DNA of 24,265 bases from Bacteroidales bacterium (lineage in GTDB: Bacteria > Bacteroidota > Bacteroidia > Bacteroidales > UBA932), in NCBI GenBank assembly GCA_017429205.1, contig JAFRPH010000034.1, positions 1 to 24,265 on the forward strand. The letters are read 5' to 3'. A program made the translations under genes and the position numbers. Below, piece after piece: positions 7,636 through 15,784 of the stretch (position 1 is its first letter; each line of letters begins with the position of its first letter). The notes beneath the pieces were generated by a model. The model was given only the letters and a program-made list of their open reading frames with translations, had not been told where the DNA came from and did no database searches.

Positions 7636-8106
7636 CTAGTCCTCCTTGATACCCTTTTCGACCTCATCCTTGCGATCCTGATATTGCTGCAGGTAGGGGA
7701 TCTTCTTGATGATCTCGAAGCTGAGGACATAGAACAGGAATTTCACCCACTTGTTCTTCGGGAACAGGGTGTGGATGTTCCGGAGGATGTTCACGGCGTA
7801 GAAGTAGATGATCGCGTAAACGACGCCGCTGATGCACTGGAGCGCCCCGGGCTCGTTCCCCATCTTCTCGCCGACCACATAGATGCTCAGGACGATGACG
7901 TAGAAGACGAAGGTCTCCATGATGCACCGGAAGAACTTCTTCAGGTTGAACCGCTCGCCCTCCACGCCGACACCTGCCACGAGGCCGAAGATGCAGTTAA
8001 GCAAAAAGACGAAGAATATGACGAAGACGATGTCACCGAGCGGGCTGAAGTACCCGATCAGGACGCTGCAGATGGTGACGATGAGATTTCTGATTGTTTC
8101 CCACAT
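7636..8106 (-). CDS. Phage holin
   Basis: 156 residues with about four hydrophobic segments (approximately 8-22, 25-48, 60-82 and 92-112), a basic middle loop (RFNLKKFFRC), and a charged C-terminus (DRKDEVEKGIKED). This matches Bacteroidota phage holin-family proteins. It forms inner-membrane lesions that time lysis and release the lysin encoded 2 bp downstream. The gene begins right after the gpW-like baseplate gene, so the lysis cassette is embedded within the tail genes. Confidence 0.85.
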   Translation of the reverse strand: MWETIRNLIVTICSVLIGYFSPLGDIVFVIFFVFLLNCIFGLVAGVGVEGERFNLKKFFRCIMETFVFYVIVLSIYVVGEKMGNEPGALQCISGVVYAIIYFYAVNILRNIHTLFPKNKWVKFLFYVLSFEIIKKIPYLQQYQDRKDEVEKGIKED

Positions 8107-8108
8107 GG

Positions 8109-8414
8109 CTAATATGCTGCTTTAATGATGATCTGCTTGTCCGTGATCCGGACATCCTCGACCTTCTGGCCGTCCATCTCCAACTGCTCCCGGATCTCCC
8201 GGGTCCAGGAGAGCCGCTCGTTGTCGAGCAGCATCCGGTCGATGCCGACGCCCACGGAGACGTCGGACTTGAGGTCGCCCTTGTGCAGGACGACGATCAG
8301 CGCCTGGTTCTGGTGCAGGATATCCCCGAGGACCAGTCCGGACGTGACGAGACCGGAAGCGTCGCGCTGCACGTCGACCGCTATGTCGTAGTCTATGAGC
8401 TGGATTCCTGTCAT
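8109..8414 (-). CDS. Baseplate wedge protein, gpW/gp46-like
   Basis: 101 residues (MTGIQLIDYDIAVDV...), predicted mixed alpha/beta with a WTREIREQLEMDG segment like the conserved helix of gp25/gp46-type wedge proteins. The family call depends on synteny: in Mu and P2 the order is hub D, spike V, wedge W, J, I, and this gene occupies the W slot directly after V. It is also the right length. Sequence evidence alone would be weak. Confidence 0.5.
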   Translation of the reverse strand: MTGIQLIDYDIAVDVQRDASGLVTSGLVLGDILHQNQALIVVLHKGDLKSDVSVGVGIDRMLLDNERLSWTREIREQLEMDGQKVEDVRITDKQIIIKAAY

Positions 8415-8417
8415 GGT

Positions 8418-8933
8418 CTAGTGCTCTATGGTTGTGTCCTCGTAGTCCTTCCTGGAGAGCCTTGATGCCGGGGCGAGGACCTTCGGGACAACGATGGGGT
8501 TGTAATTGACCATCGGGGCGGACGGGACGCCTACGATGACGCTCCCGCTTCCGATGATGTGGGTGTGGGCATTGAATGCGTCCACGAGTTCGTTGATCTT
8601 CGCCGTCAGCGCCTCGATGTTGACGAGCCCGCCCAGCTTCCCTCCGTTGATCTCGATGCGCTCCACGGCGTCGACAGACAGCACTGCGAGCTGGGAGAGA
8701 TCTCCGGAAAGGGACCCCACGATGACCGCCGTGCCCACACGGGGGACCAGCAGGATCTGCGCGTCGTTCTCGGCCTCGGATGCGCGGAGCCGGACTCCGG
8801 AGACGTCCTGGTCGCCGAAGGACACGGTGCACGTGATTCCTTCCACCGAGGCGACGATGCCCTGGTAGACGGTGATGGGAGTCGGCCCCATCACCGCGTG
8901 AAGATTTCGTATGAGTCTCTGTTCCGGCTGCAT
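8418..8933 (-). CDS. Baseplate spike / assembly protein, gpV (Mu gp45)-like
   Basis: 171 residues. The N-terminal half has an OB-like strand pattern (GIVASVEGITCTVSFGDQD, LVPRVGTAVIVGSLSG) typical of gpV/gp45 spike proteins. The middle segment AFNAHTHIIGSGSVIVGVPSAP has the HxH that coordinates metal at the spike tip in relatives. The trimer would be the membrane-piercing tip of the contractile tail. It starts just after the hub gene stop. Confidence 0.82.
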   Translation of the reverse strand: MQPEQRLIRNLHAVMGPTPITVYQGIVASVEGITCTVSFGDQDVSGVRLRASEAENDAQILLVPRVGTAVIVGSLSGDLSQLAVLSVDAVERIEINGGKLGGLVNIEALTAKINELVDAFNAHTHIIGSGSVIVGVPSAPMVNYNPIVVPKVLAPASRLSRKDYEDTTIEH

Positions 8934-8935
8934 GG

Positions 8936-9889
8936 CTATTTCAGTCTGTACCCCAGCTCGACGGTGCGGACGCCGCCCGCCGCGCTGAACTCGGTGATGA
9001 CCCCTTTGACGTAGTAGGAGCCGTCCTTGAACTGGTAGTCCCGGTCGTGCAGCTCCGCCGTATCGCCGGGCTTGATGTAAGGGACGAGCCAGGTCACGAT
9101 ATTCCCGTCGTAGCCGTCGAAGGTGAGCCGCTTGTGCTCGCTCTCTCCGCGCAGGCGCATGGACTCGTCGTCCGACGCCGCGCTCTTGACGGTCACCTTG
9201 TCCCCTCCGGTGGTGCCGTATTCCTTCACCTTGACCTTCCCGTCCGGAAGCAGCGCCTTCACGACCACGCGGACGCGGCGGTCCTCCGTGCGCCTGTAGG
9301 TGAGGTCGCAGTCCTGGACGTTCCGGAAGAAGTCATAGATGACCGTATTCCCGACCTTCTCGCCGGGCGCGTGGACGTGCAGGGTGTCTCCGTCCACGTA
9401 GATGTCCGCACCGCTCTCCTCCTGCACCTTCTTCAGCACGTCGAATCCGGTGGCGGAGTTGATGACGAACTTGTCGTAGGTCCAGCTGTAGGAGCAGTCG
9501 ATCCCGAATCCTCCGCCGACGCCCTCGACGACCCTCTCCAGGAGGGAGGCCAGGGAGACCTTCGCGAGCTGTGCGTCGGGAACGGCCTTCCGGAAACGGA
9601 ACAGGTCGTCCTCGCACTCCAGGGTGATGGCGCCGTTGTCGGTGCCGATGCGCTGGAGCCAGCCCACGAACTCCTGGACGACGCCGACCTCCTCGTACCC
9701 GAGGTTGATCACGATGCGGTCGCCCCGGCGGATCTTCTGCTCCACGTCCAGCGCCGCGTTGTACTCCGCACCCGGGAGGGTGATGATGGCCGTGTCGGCG
9801 AGCTGCTCCACGGAGCGGCGCACCTCGACCTTCTCGACCATGCCCAGCCGCCAGTCCCCGACGGTTATGTCAAAACGCATCGTAAACAT
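8936..9889 (-). CDS. Late control D / tail hub protein (Mu gp44-like)
   Basis: 317 residues. The pattern is that of gpD/gp27-type hub proteins: an N-terminal beta domain with GDRIVINLGYEEVGVVQEFVGW, a central helical/beta insertion (VSLASLLERVVEGVGGGFGIDC), and a C-terminal segment with IKPGDTAELHDRDYQFKDGSYYVKGV, which is the family's usual end. It forms the central ring joining the tube to the spike. It precedes the spike gene by 2 bp. Confidence 0.82.
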   Translation of the reverse strand: MFTMRFDITVGDWRLGMVEKVEVRRSVEQLADTAIITLPGAEYNAALDVEQKIRRGDRIVINLGYEEVGVVQEFVGWLQRIGTDNGAITLECEDDLFRFRKAVPDAQLAKVSLASLLERVVEGVGGGFGIDCSYSWTYDKFVINSATGFDVLKKVQEESGADIYVDGDTLHVHAPGEKVGNTVIYDFFRNVQDCDLTYRRTEDRRVRVVVKALLPDGKVKVKEYGTTGGDKVTVKSAASDDESMRLRGESEHKRLTFDGYDGNIVTWLVPYIKPGDTAELHDRDYQFKDGSYYVKGVITEFSAAGGVRTVELGYRLK

Positions 9890-9893
9890 CGTT

Positions 9894-10499
9894 TCAGAGC
9901 TGTTTTAGGTCCTCGCGTCGGAGTAGCAGTTTGTAGATGTCGTCGCTCAGGGCGCTGATGGTGTACGCCTGGTTGGCCTGGCCGGCGGTGAAGGGGATGC
10001 TCCAGGACTCCACCACGATCTGGTTGATCGAGAAGAGCTCCAGGAGCGGGGACTTGACGAGGATCTTCCCGCCCTCCAGGAAGGCGCGCAGACGCTTCAC
10101 GTCATCCTCCGGATACTTCCCGTCGGTGCCGATGAGGATGCCGGCGATGTTGACCTGGTAGTCGCCCTGGCTCCAGCGCTCCTTCACGGTCCCGCGGACG
10201 GCGCCCTTGGAGACCTGCTTCTTCGTGATGACGTTCGATCCCTGGAGGGTGACCTGGGGCTCGTACGGGAGCAGCCACCAGTCTCCGCCCCCCTCCTTGA
10301 AGTAGAGCGGAAGGACCATCGGGACGCCGATGGCGTTGGCGACGATCTGCTCGGCGAGCTCGCCGTCCGTGAGGGTATCGATGCTGTAGCCCTCCGGATC
10401 CACGCCCGCCTCGGCGGGTGCGTTGAACAGGAAGTACGGGGGCATGACGCGCCTCGTCTTCCGGTAGAGATCCTCCAGTATGAGCCTGTATTCGGTCAT
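9894..10499 (-). CDS. DUF6046-type tail protein
   Basis: 201 residues (MTEYRLILEDLYRKTRRV...). The central part (WWLLPYEPQVTLQGSNVITKKQV) and the closing PEDDVKRLRAF...SPLLELFSINQIVVES pattern fit the Bacteroidota-phage DUF6046 family, which always sits between tape measure and hub. It probably joins the tube end to the hub, like Mu gp43. Its ATG overlaps the tape measure stop by 4 bp. The biochemical role is unproven. Confidence 0.7.
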   Translation of the reverse strand: MTEYRLILEDLYRKTRRVMPPYFLFNAPAEAGVDPEGYSIDTLTDGELAEQIVANAIGVPMVLPLYFKEGGGDWWLLPYEPQVTLQGSNVITKKQVSKGAVRGTVKERWSQGDYQVNIAGILIGTDGKYPEDDVKRLRAFLEGGKILVKSPLLELFSINQIVVESWSIPFTAGQANQAYTISALSDDIYKLLLRREDLKQL

Positions 10500-12166
10500 C
10501 GCGCTGCGCTTGTCGCTATCTCGAGCGACCGGTTGATGCTCTCCAGAACTGCATCCTGCAGCTGCCGGAGGTCGCGGCCGTCGGTGTTGGTTATGTTTAC
10601 GTCCTCGAAGAACTTGCCGATGTTCAGAACGATCGAGGTATTCCTGGTGCCTCCGGTGGTGATTGCGTTCGCCGTGGTTTTCGCGGAGGACGTCCCTGTG
10701 CCGGTTCCGGTGCCGGTCCCCGCGGCGCCGGTGCCGGCGGCCGCCTTCGGGTCCTCGATGGCGTCCTTCGCGGCCCGCTTCGCCCGCTCCTCGGCCAGAT
10801 GGCGGTCGTACCGTTCGCCGAAGCCGGAGGCCACGGAACGCATGCTGGCAGCCGCCTTGCCCCCGGCGCCAAGTCCGGAGAGGGAGACGAAGGCACTCTT
10901 CGCGCTCTCAGCCGCTCCGGAGAAGTCACCATGGACGAGGCGCGAGAAGGCCTCGCCGATCAGGCCGAGCCCGGCCACGATGCCCGTGAGACGGTCCAGG
11001 ACATACTGCTTCAGAGCATCTCCGAACCCCTTGATGGTGTCCCAGACGGTCAGGATGACCGCCCGGAAGCCCGCGAACTTGTTCCAGCAGACCGCCACGC
11101 CGGCGGCGAGGGCCGCGATGCCGGCCACGATGAGCCCGACGGGGTTCAGAGACATCGCGAGGTTCACGAGCTTCTGCCCCTTCTCGAGCAGCAGCAGGGC
11201 GATGTACTGCGCCCTGGTCGCGATGGTCCATCCCTTGGTCACGGCCGTAGATACGGCCACGGCCGCGTTGTAAGCGAGGATGCCAGCTCCCAGGACGGCC
11301 ACGATGTTGATGGCCGGACGGGCGATGGACACGAGGAGGTCGATGCCCTTGCCGAGCGCCTGGATGGCCGGGACGACCAACGGCTGGATGATCTCGTAGA
11401 GCTCCAGCAGGGCGCTGAGGAACTTGCCCTTCAGCTGCTCGAAGGCGCCGAAGGAAGTCTGGGCGATCTGCTCCGTCATCCGGTTGAACTTCCCGCCCTC
11501 GCCGGTGGCGCGCTCGAAGGCCTTGTGCACCATGTCGAAGGTGATGAGTCCCTTGGACATCTCGTCCTTCAGGGTGGCCACGGACTTTCCGGTCAGGGCG
11601 GAGATGTCCAGGAGCGGGTTGTATCCTGCGTTGATGAGCTGCAGGAGGTCCTGCCCCTGGAGCTTGCCCGCCGCGCTGATCTGGCCGAAGACGAGGGCCA
11701 GCTGCTGGAGTCTGTTATTGTCGCCCATCGCGACGTCGCCGAGCATCTTGAGGTCCCCGACAACCGACTCGGCGCTCACGCCGAAGCCTAGCATGGTCTT
11801 TGCGGCCTCCTGGGTGCCGGCGCGGTCCCAGAGGGTCTCGTCGGCGTATTTGTTGATCTCTCCCAGCATCTTCGCCGCCTTGGACTCGTTGCCAACGAGG
11901 ACGTTGAATGCGGTGGCCGTCTTCTCGGTCTCCATCCCCAGCTTCGTGACGACACCAACCCCCGCGGTCATGGCCACGATGGGGTTGGTGAAGAACTCGG
12001 CCCCGGGGATCGTCCGGAAGGCATCGCCCAGGCCACGGACCAGGCGCGAGGTGAGGCCGGCAGACCGGTTGACGGCGTTCAGCTTCCCCTGCACCGCATC
12101 CAGCCTGGAGACCGCCTGGCGGTCCCCGGAGGTGCCGATGTCTATGATGTACTGGGCTTTGTTCAT
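10496..12166 (-). CDS. Tail tape measure protein
   Basis: 556 residues, short for a tape measure and therefore implying a relatively short tail. The N-terminal part has the tape_meas_nterm pattern (TATAFNVLVGNESKAAKMLGEINKYA and GQDLLQLINAGYNPL). Two hydrophobic segments (about 285-305 and 350-372) match the membrane-inserting helices of the family. Near the C-terminus lies a low-complexity Gly/Thr/Ala run (about 475-495) encoded by GGTACC-like repeats at about 10695-10740. It follows the tail chaperone frame, whose extended product ends 10 bp before this start. Confidence 0.92.
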   Translation of the reverse strand: MNKAQYIIDIGTSGDRQAVSRLDAVQGKLNAVNRSAGLTSRLVRGLGDAFRTIPGAEFFTNPIVAMTAGVGVVTKLGMETEKTATAFNVLVGNESKAAKMLGEINKYADETLWDRAGTQEAAKTMLGFGVSAESVVGDLKMLGDVAMGDNNRLQQLALVFGQISAAGKLQGQDLLQLINAGYNPLLDISALTGKSVATLKDEMSKGLITFDMVHKAFERATGEGGKFNRMTEQIAQTSFGAFEQLKGKFLSALLELYEIIQPLVVPAIQALGKGIDLLVSIARPAINIVAVLGAGILAYNAAVAVSTAVTKGWTIATRAQYIALLLLEKGQKLVNLAMSLNPVGLIVAGIAALAAGVAVCWNKFAGFRAVILTVWDTIKGFGDALKQYVLDRLTGIVAGLGLIGEAFSRLVHGDFSGAAESAKSAFVSLSGLGAGGKAAASMRSVASGFGERYDRHLAEERAKRAAKDAIEDPKAAAGTGAAGTGTGTGTGTSSAKTTANAITTGGTRNTSIVLNIGKFFEDVNITNTDGRDLRQLQDAVLESINRSLEIATSAAR

Positions 12167-12175
12167 GGCTTGAGT

Positions 12176-12642
12176 CTATCTCTTCCCGGCCTCCGCGCTG
12201 CGGATGTGCCGCAGCTGGGCGATCATCGTGACCCACTGCAGGTCCGACAGGCTTTCCGGATCGACGTGCAGGTAATACCTGAGGAGCGTGTCGAAGTAGC
12301 CGATCCAGTCCGCCTCCGGTCTTCCGTCGGCCTGCTCTAGAGCTTTTTTATTTCGGCCTCCTTCGTCTCGACCAGAGCCTCCAGGACGGGTACCACGGCG
12401 AAGAAGTAGTCATCGTTGTCGATGATCTCCCGGTCGCCGTCGATCCAGCACTGCTTCAGGATGATCTCCGTGTACTTGATCGAGTCCTGCGCCCGGTTGC
12501 TTCCGGCGGAAGCGTAGGAGATATCCTGGCGCCGGGGCTTGTGGAGGATTGCCTTCTTGTCTCCAGCGACGACCTCGAAGACATTGCCGTCGCCGTATTC
12601 CTTCTTCCAGCCTTCCAGCTGGTCCTGCGTATAGGTGTACAT
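12176..12642 (-). CDS. Tail assembly chaperone, long form by -1 frameshift (gpG-T type)
   Basis: The 101-residue short form occupies 12337-12642. Its last sense codons ATA AAA AAG form an in-phase A AAA AAG heptamer at 12343-12349. Slipping back by one continues for 55 residues (starting ALEQADGRPEADWIGYF) to the TAG at 12176-12178, with no start codon of its own, giving a 155-residue product. Short-plus-long chaperone pairs made by -1 frameshifting are known from lambda, Mu and P2, and coat the tape measure during tail assembly. The position directly before the tape measure gene is the expected one. Confidence 0.85.
12312..12349 (-). other. Programmed -1 frameshift signal of the tail chaperone
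   Basis: Slippery heptamer A AAA AAG at 12349-12343 (minus strand), an 11-nt spacer containing the zero-frame stop, then a hairpin at 12331-12312: GCC-GA-CGG-AAGA-CCG-GA-GGC. The opposing GA/GA steps could form sheared pairs, giving a continuous stacked stem with an AAGA tetraloop. Confidence 0.8.
12337..12642 (-). CDS. Tail assembly chaperone, short form (gpG type)
   Basis: 101 residues (MYTYTQDQLEGWKKEYGDG... to AEIKKL). It is a small mixed protein with an acidic/basic C-terminal helix, located between the tail tube and tape measure genes, where gpG-type chaperones are always found. It would be the abundant product; a fraction of ribosomes shifts to make the long form. It starts 64 bp after the tail tube stop, with a terminator-like hairpin in that gap. 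Confidence 0.8.
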   Translation of the reverse strand: MYTYTQDQLEGWKKEYGDGNVFEVVAGDKKAILHKPRRQDISYASAGSNRAQDSIKYTEIILKQCWIDGDREIIDNDDYFFAVVPVLEALVETKEAEIKKL

Positions 12643-12670
12643 GGTTTAGTGTGTGTTTAATCGGTTTTTC

Positions 12671-12699
12671 AAAAGGGCGGGGCCGGGCTGTCCGGCCCC
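12671..12699 (-). terminator. Hairpin terminator/attenuator after the tail tube gene
   Basis: Perfect 8-bp GC stem (GGGGCCGG at 12679-12686, CCGGCCCC at 12692-12699) with a 5-nt loop. On the minus strand it is followed by GCCC and four Ts. It lies 7 bp after the tail tube stop. Downstream genes have no evident promoter, so it more likely acts as a partial terminator or 3'-end stabiliser that raises tube protein output. Confidence 0.6.
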
Positions 12700-12706
12700 T
12701 TCCCTG

Positions 12707-13120
12707 TTACTTGTAGTCGTGGACGATGCCGAGCGCGATGAAGGGCAGCTCGATCTCCATGAACTTGTCGTTCTGGTTCAGGCCCTTCGGCACGGAGGTG
12801 AACTCCGCGCCGCGGATCAGGTCCGTCTTGACGATGTCGCCCCGGGTGGGGTTGCCGTACGCCACGACGATATTGATGCGGGCATCGAGGACGTCACCGC
12901 CGGCGGCGGTGGTGAGCGCGTCCAGCTCGGACTGCAGGATCCGGATGGATCCGGAGCAGGACTTGTTCCCGCGCTGGATGCCGTGCGGCTGGTTTCCCTT
13001 CGCGTAGAGCGCCTCCTTCTCCTGGTCGGAGTTGTAGCTGACTCCCCGGATGCCGGTCACGTCCCGGCCGGCCATCACAACGGTCACGTCGGACCATTCG
13101 TATTCTCTGGTGTCAAACAT
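12707..13120 (-). CDS. Tail tube protein
   Basis: 137 residues (MFDTREYEWSDVTVVMAGRDVTGIRGVSY...). The pattern of an early DVTGIRGVSY strand, central LDARINIVVAYGN and final MEIELPFIALGI is that of Bacteroidota Mu-like tail tube proteins. It stacks in hexameric rings inside the sheath. The gene follows the sheath gene by 6 bp, the usual order. Confidence 0.8.
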   Translation of the reverse strand: MFDTREYEWSDVTVVMAGRDVTGIRGVSYNSDQEKEALYAKGNQPHGIQRGNKSCSGSIRILQSELDALTTAAGGDVLDARINIVVAYGNPTRGDIVKTDLIRGAEFTSVPKGLNQNDKFMEIELPFIALGIVHDYK

Positions 13121-13126
13121 GGCGGT

Positions 13127-14308
13127 CTAGTTTTCGAGGTTGGTAAGGAAGCCGATGTTCGCGACGATCTCGCGGGCGTAGCCGAACGGACGGACGCGCA
13201 GGGTGCCCTCCACCTTGGAGGTCGCCAGGACGTTCTGGGTGGCGTCGATGAAGAAGCGGCATCCGCTCCCGTCCACGACGCTCAGCTCGCCGTTGGCGGT
13301 CATCTGGGTGTCCACGGCGGTCTCGACGGCGGCCTGCCATCCCTTCAGGACGGGGGCCTGCATGGTGCCGTCCGTGGTCACCTCGATCTCGTCCAGGAGG
13401 AACTGGAGCAGGGTCGCATAGGCGATGCGGGCGGCCTTGTCGGCCGTGCGGCGGGCGGTGAGATGCGCGTAGTCGTCGGTCTTGGCGACGGCCATGCAGT
13501 CGTCGGTGAAGTAGTAACCGGTCAGGCCGGTGTAGATCCGGGGCGTGATGTAGCCCTTCGCGTAGGCGTCGTCCACGGCGTCCATCGCATCGTCCACCAG
13601 GGCGGAGCCCAGGTACATCGATGCGGGCGCGAGCGGGCCGGAGGCCACGCGGCCGATGTTCCGCTGCACGGGGACGGACGCGATCCGGCCGGCCAGCGTG
13701 CCGACGGCGGCGCCCTTGGAGCCGGAGGCGGTGTCTCCGATGAACACGGCGACACGGTTGCAGTCCAGCGCGGTGAGGTCCTTCAGCGTCGAGGATGCCG
13801 TATAGGAACGGCCCTCGATGACGGCGAAGACCGGCGCGTACAGGTCGTCGGCCATATGGTCGGCAAGGGCCTGCGCCTTGGGGACGGCCGCGAAGACGTC
13901 CGGGTCCAGCCCTTCCGTCACCGTCGGCGTCGTAGTGGCGGCGGAGGCGACGATGAGCCCGCGGACGGCGCCGCGGAGGCCTTCCAGGATGCCCTTGACC
14001 GAACCGGTCGAGACGTCGCAAGCGGACGCCATCGAGGAGCCGGAGACGCCCGCCACATAAAGGGGCGTGCCCTCCTCGGCCTCGGCGTAGAACTGACCCA
14101 CCAGCTCATGCACCCGGGCATTGTTCGTCGCGGTCACGCCCAGCGACGCGAGGGAACCGGCGCTCACCAGGCGGTAAGCCTTGCCCAGCTCGAACGTCGT
14201 TCCGACGGCCGCGGCGCCAACGACCACCATCAGCAGCAGGCCGTCCTGATTGTCAGGGGCTGCGCCGATAAGGCCGTTCAGGTAGTTGATCTTGACTCTC
14301 GGAAGCAT
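13127..14308 (-). CDS. Tail sheath protein (DUF2586-like)
   Basis: 393 residues starting MLPRVKINYLNGLIGAAP. The features include LLLMVVVGAAAVGTTFELGKAYRL near the N-terminus, the long middle NRVAVFIGDTASGSKGAAVGTLAGRIASVPVQRNIG region typical of sheath proteins, and a C-terminal closing domain (IVANIGFLTNLEN). Its presence shows the phage is a myovirus with a contractile tail. It lies 60 bp after the capsid gene, separated by a GC hairpin. Confidence 0.85.
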   Translation of the reverse strand: MLPRVKINYLNGLIGAAPDNQDGLLLMVVVGAAAVGTTFELGKAYRLVSAGSLASLGVTATNNARVHELVGQFYAEAEEGTPLYVAGVSGSSMASACDVSTGSVKGILEGLRGAVRGLIVASAATTTPTVTEGLDPDVFAAVPKAQALADHMADDLYAPVFAVIEGRSYTASSTLKDLTALDCNRVAVFIGDTASGSKGAAVGTLAGRIASVPVQRNIGRVASGPLAPASMYLGSALVDDAMDAVDDAYAKGYITPRIYTGLTGYYFTDDCMAVAKTDDYAHLTARRTADKAARIAYATLLQFLLDEIEVTTDGTMQAPVLKGWQAAVETAVDTQMTANGELSVVDGSGCRFFIDATQNVLATSKVEGTLRVRPFGYAREIVANIGFLTNLEN

Positions 14309-14324
14309 TTAAGAGGTGTTTTAA

Positions 14325-14344
14325 GGCCCCGACGGAGCGGGGCC
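14325..14344 (-). terminator. GC hairpin between capsid and sheath genes
   Basis: Perfect 6-bp stem (GGCCCC at 14325-14330, GGGGCC at 14339-14344) with an 8-nt loop, 24 bp after the capsid stop. On the minus strand it is followed by TTAAAACACC, not a clear T-tract, so it is better seen as a weak terminator or RNA-stabilising stem. Confidence 0.4.
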
Positions 14345-14368
14345 GGTTAGACTTCGCGCGGGCCTGGA

Positions 14369-15289
14369 CTAGGAGGCGGGGCCGTTGATGATGGCATACA
14401 CGCCCTTCTTGTCGTACCGGCGGATGGCGCCGCCGACGCGGACGAGGAAGGAGTAGATGTCACCGTAGTACAGCGGGTTGTCAACGCTGTCGAACATCTT
14501 CACCTCGCCGAGAGCGCGGGAGACGCAGTCCTCCTGCCAGGCCAGGGCGCCGGCGTTATCGGCCGCCGCACCCGCATCGCCGGAAGCCTTGGGGGTGCCG
14601 TTGAGCGGATCGGTCGCGGTGGCGAAGCGCAGCGCGGTGGCACGCATCATGATCTCGAAGCCATAGAGCATGCCCATGACGCCGCGCTTGACGTCGGCGG
14701 CCTGAAAGAAGCCGATGGCCTGGGACTCGGTGAGCTGCTTCAGGAGCGCCTCGTACTGGTAGGCGTCCAGGAGGAGGAAGCGTCCAGTGATCGGGACGTT
14801 GTCGGCGTTCATGCGCGTCTGGAGCGCAGCCACGTCGGCCGGGGTGATGGCCTTACGGTTGCCGGTGGCGGAAGGGGTCCAGGCGGCCTGGCCGCTGCCG
14901 GTCGCCAGCACGCGGTTGGCGGCTGCGGGGCACCAGTAGCCCAGCATCGCCTCGGCGGCCTTCTCGATGAGCTGCTTGCGGTCCTGGTCGACGACGCTGT
15001 TCCGCTTGTTGTAGGACAGCTCGACGGTGTCCGCGAAGGGGATGTACACCGGGTCGGTCGTGAGCTCGCCCAGGGTGTACTCGATGTCGGTGTCTTTGCG
15101 CTTCACGGCGGTCGCGGGGACTTGGGCGCGGTTCAGCACGACGGTGCTGGGGGCGCCAGCGTTGGGGATGTGAACCTTCTTTCCCTCGTTGACGTACATG
15201 TCGTCGTTGACGGCCTTCGCCATGAAGGTGTTGTCGGCAAAGAGACCCTCTACGATGGTCCTCTGCCAGATTTCTTTCTGTACTGCCAT
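14369..15289 (-). CDS. Major capsid protein (HK97-fold)
   Basis: 306 residues (MAVQKEIWQRTIVEGLFADNTFMAKAVNDD...). The features of HK97/P22-type coat proteins of Bacteroidota phages can be seen: an N-terminal helix, the VHIPNAGAPSTVVLNRAQVP beta-rich segment, the PADVAALQTRMNADNVPITGRFLLLDAYQYEALLKQ spine-helix and strand region, and YSFLVRVGGAIRRYDKKGVYAI at the end. Hundreds of copies form the head shell. It lies 24 bp after the protease/scaffold gene, which matches the order protease-scaffold-capsid. There is no visible cleavage site. Confidence 0.85.
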   Translation of the reverse strand: MAVQKEIWQRTIVEGLFADNTFMAKAVNDDMYVNEGKKVHIPNAGAPSTVVLNRAQVPATAVKRKDTDIEYTLGELTTDPVYIPFADTVELSYNKRNSVVDQDRKQLIEKAAEAMLGYWCPAAANRVLATGSGQAAWTPSATGNRKAITPADVAALQTRMNADNVPITGRFLLLDAYQYEALLKQLTESQAIGFFQAADVKRGVMGMLYGFEIMMRATALRFATATDPLNGTPKASGDAGAAADNAGALAWQEDCVSRALGEVKMFDSVDNPLYYGDIYSFLVRVGGAIRRYDKKGVYAIINGPAS

Positions 15290-15313
15290 AGATAGACTTG
15301 ATTGATGGTTAGA

Positions 15314-15784
15314 CTAGGCGCCGAACTTCTCGGCGAACTTCGCCTTGTACAGCTCGGGGTACTTGTCCTTCAGCTCGGCGAGGCGCTCGGCCTTGTCGAT
15401 CTCGTCCCAGCTCATCTTCGCGAGATCCTGGGAAGCGCCGGCGCCGGCGGCACCGCCGTTCAGGAAGTCATTGATGGAGTGGGCGGCCTTCTTCGGGAGG
15501 GCGTCGATGACGGCACGGGCGGAAGCCTCGTCCGCGATCATCAGCTTGCGGAATCCCTCGAGCTGCGTGGACTGGATACGGCCGTCGGACACGGCCTGGT
15601 TGAGATAGGCATCGACGGCCTGCTTCTTGGCCTCGGTCTTCTCCGCCTCCAGGGCGGCGACCTTGGCCTCGAGGGCGTCTACCTTGGCGGCCTGGTTTGT
15701 GGCCGTCCGGATCTTGGCGAGGATCTGTTCCTCGGTCAAGTTCGCGAAGGACTGATCCTTCTTGAGTTCTGCGATAAGGTCCAT
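15314..15784 (-). CDS. Nested scaffold protein from an internal in-frame start
   Basis: An in-frame ATG (15784-15782, residue 215 of the protease) begins MDLIAELKKDQSF, exactly where the protease domain ends and the coiled coil starts. The sequence just upstream (CCTAAACAACCTCAT) resembles the AT-rich leader of a separate gene. The 156-residue product would be a free scaffold, as in the lambda C/Nu3 arrangement. It is inference: no Shine-Dalgarno is expected in Bacteroidota to confirm the start. Confidence 0.5.
   Translation of the reverse strand: MDLIAELKKDQSFANLTEEQILAKIRTATNQAAKVDALEAKVAALEAEKTEAKKQAVDAYLNQAVSDGRIQSTQLEGFRKLMIADEASARAVIDALPKKAAHSINDFLNGGAAGAGASQDLAKMSWDEIDKAERLAELKDKYPELYKAKFAEKFGA

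Noticed and set aside
12653..14350. 565-codon plus-strand open frame
   Set aside because: It lies opposite the tube and sheath genes, has biased Gly/Val/Asp/Arg composition typical of the antisense frame of GC-rich code, and no family resemblance.
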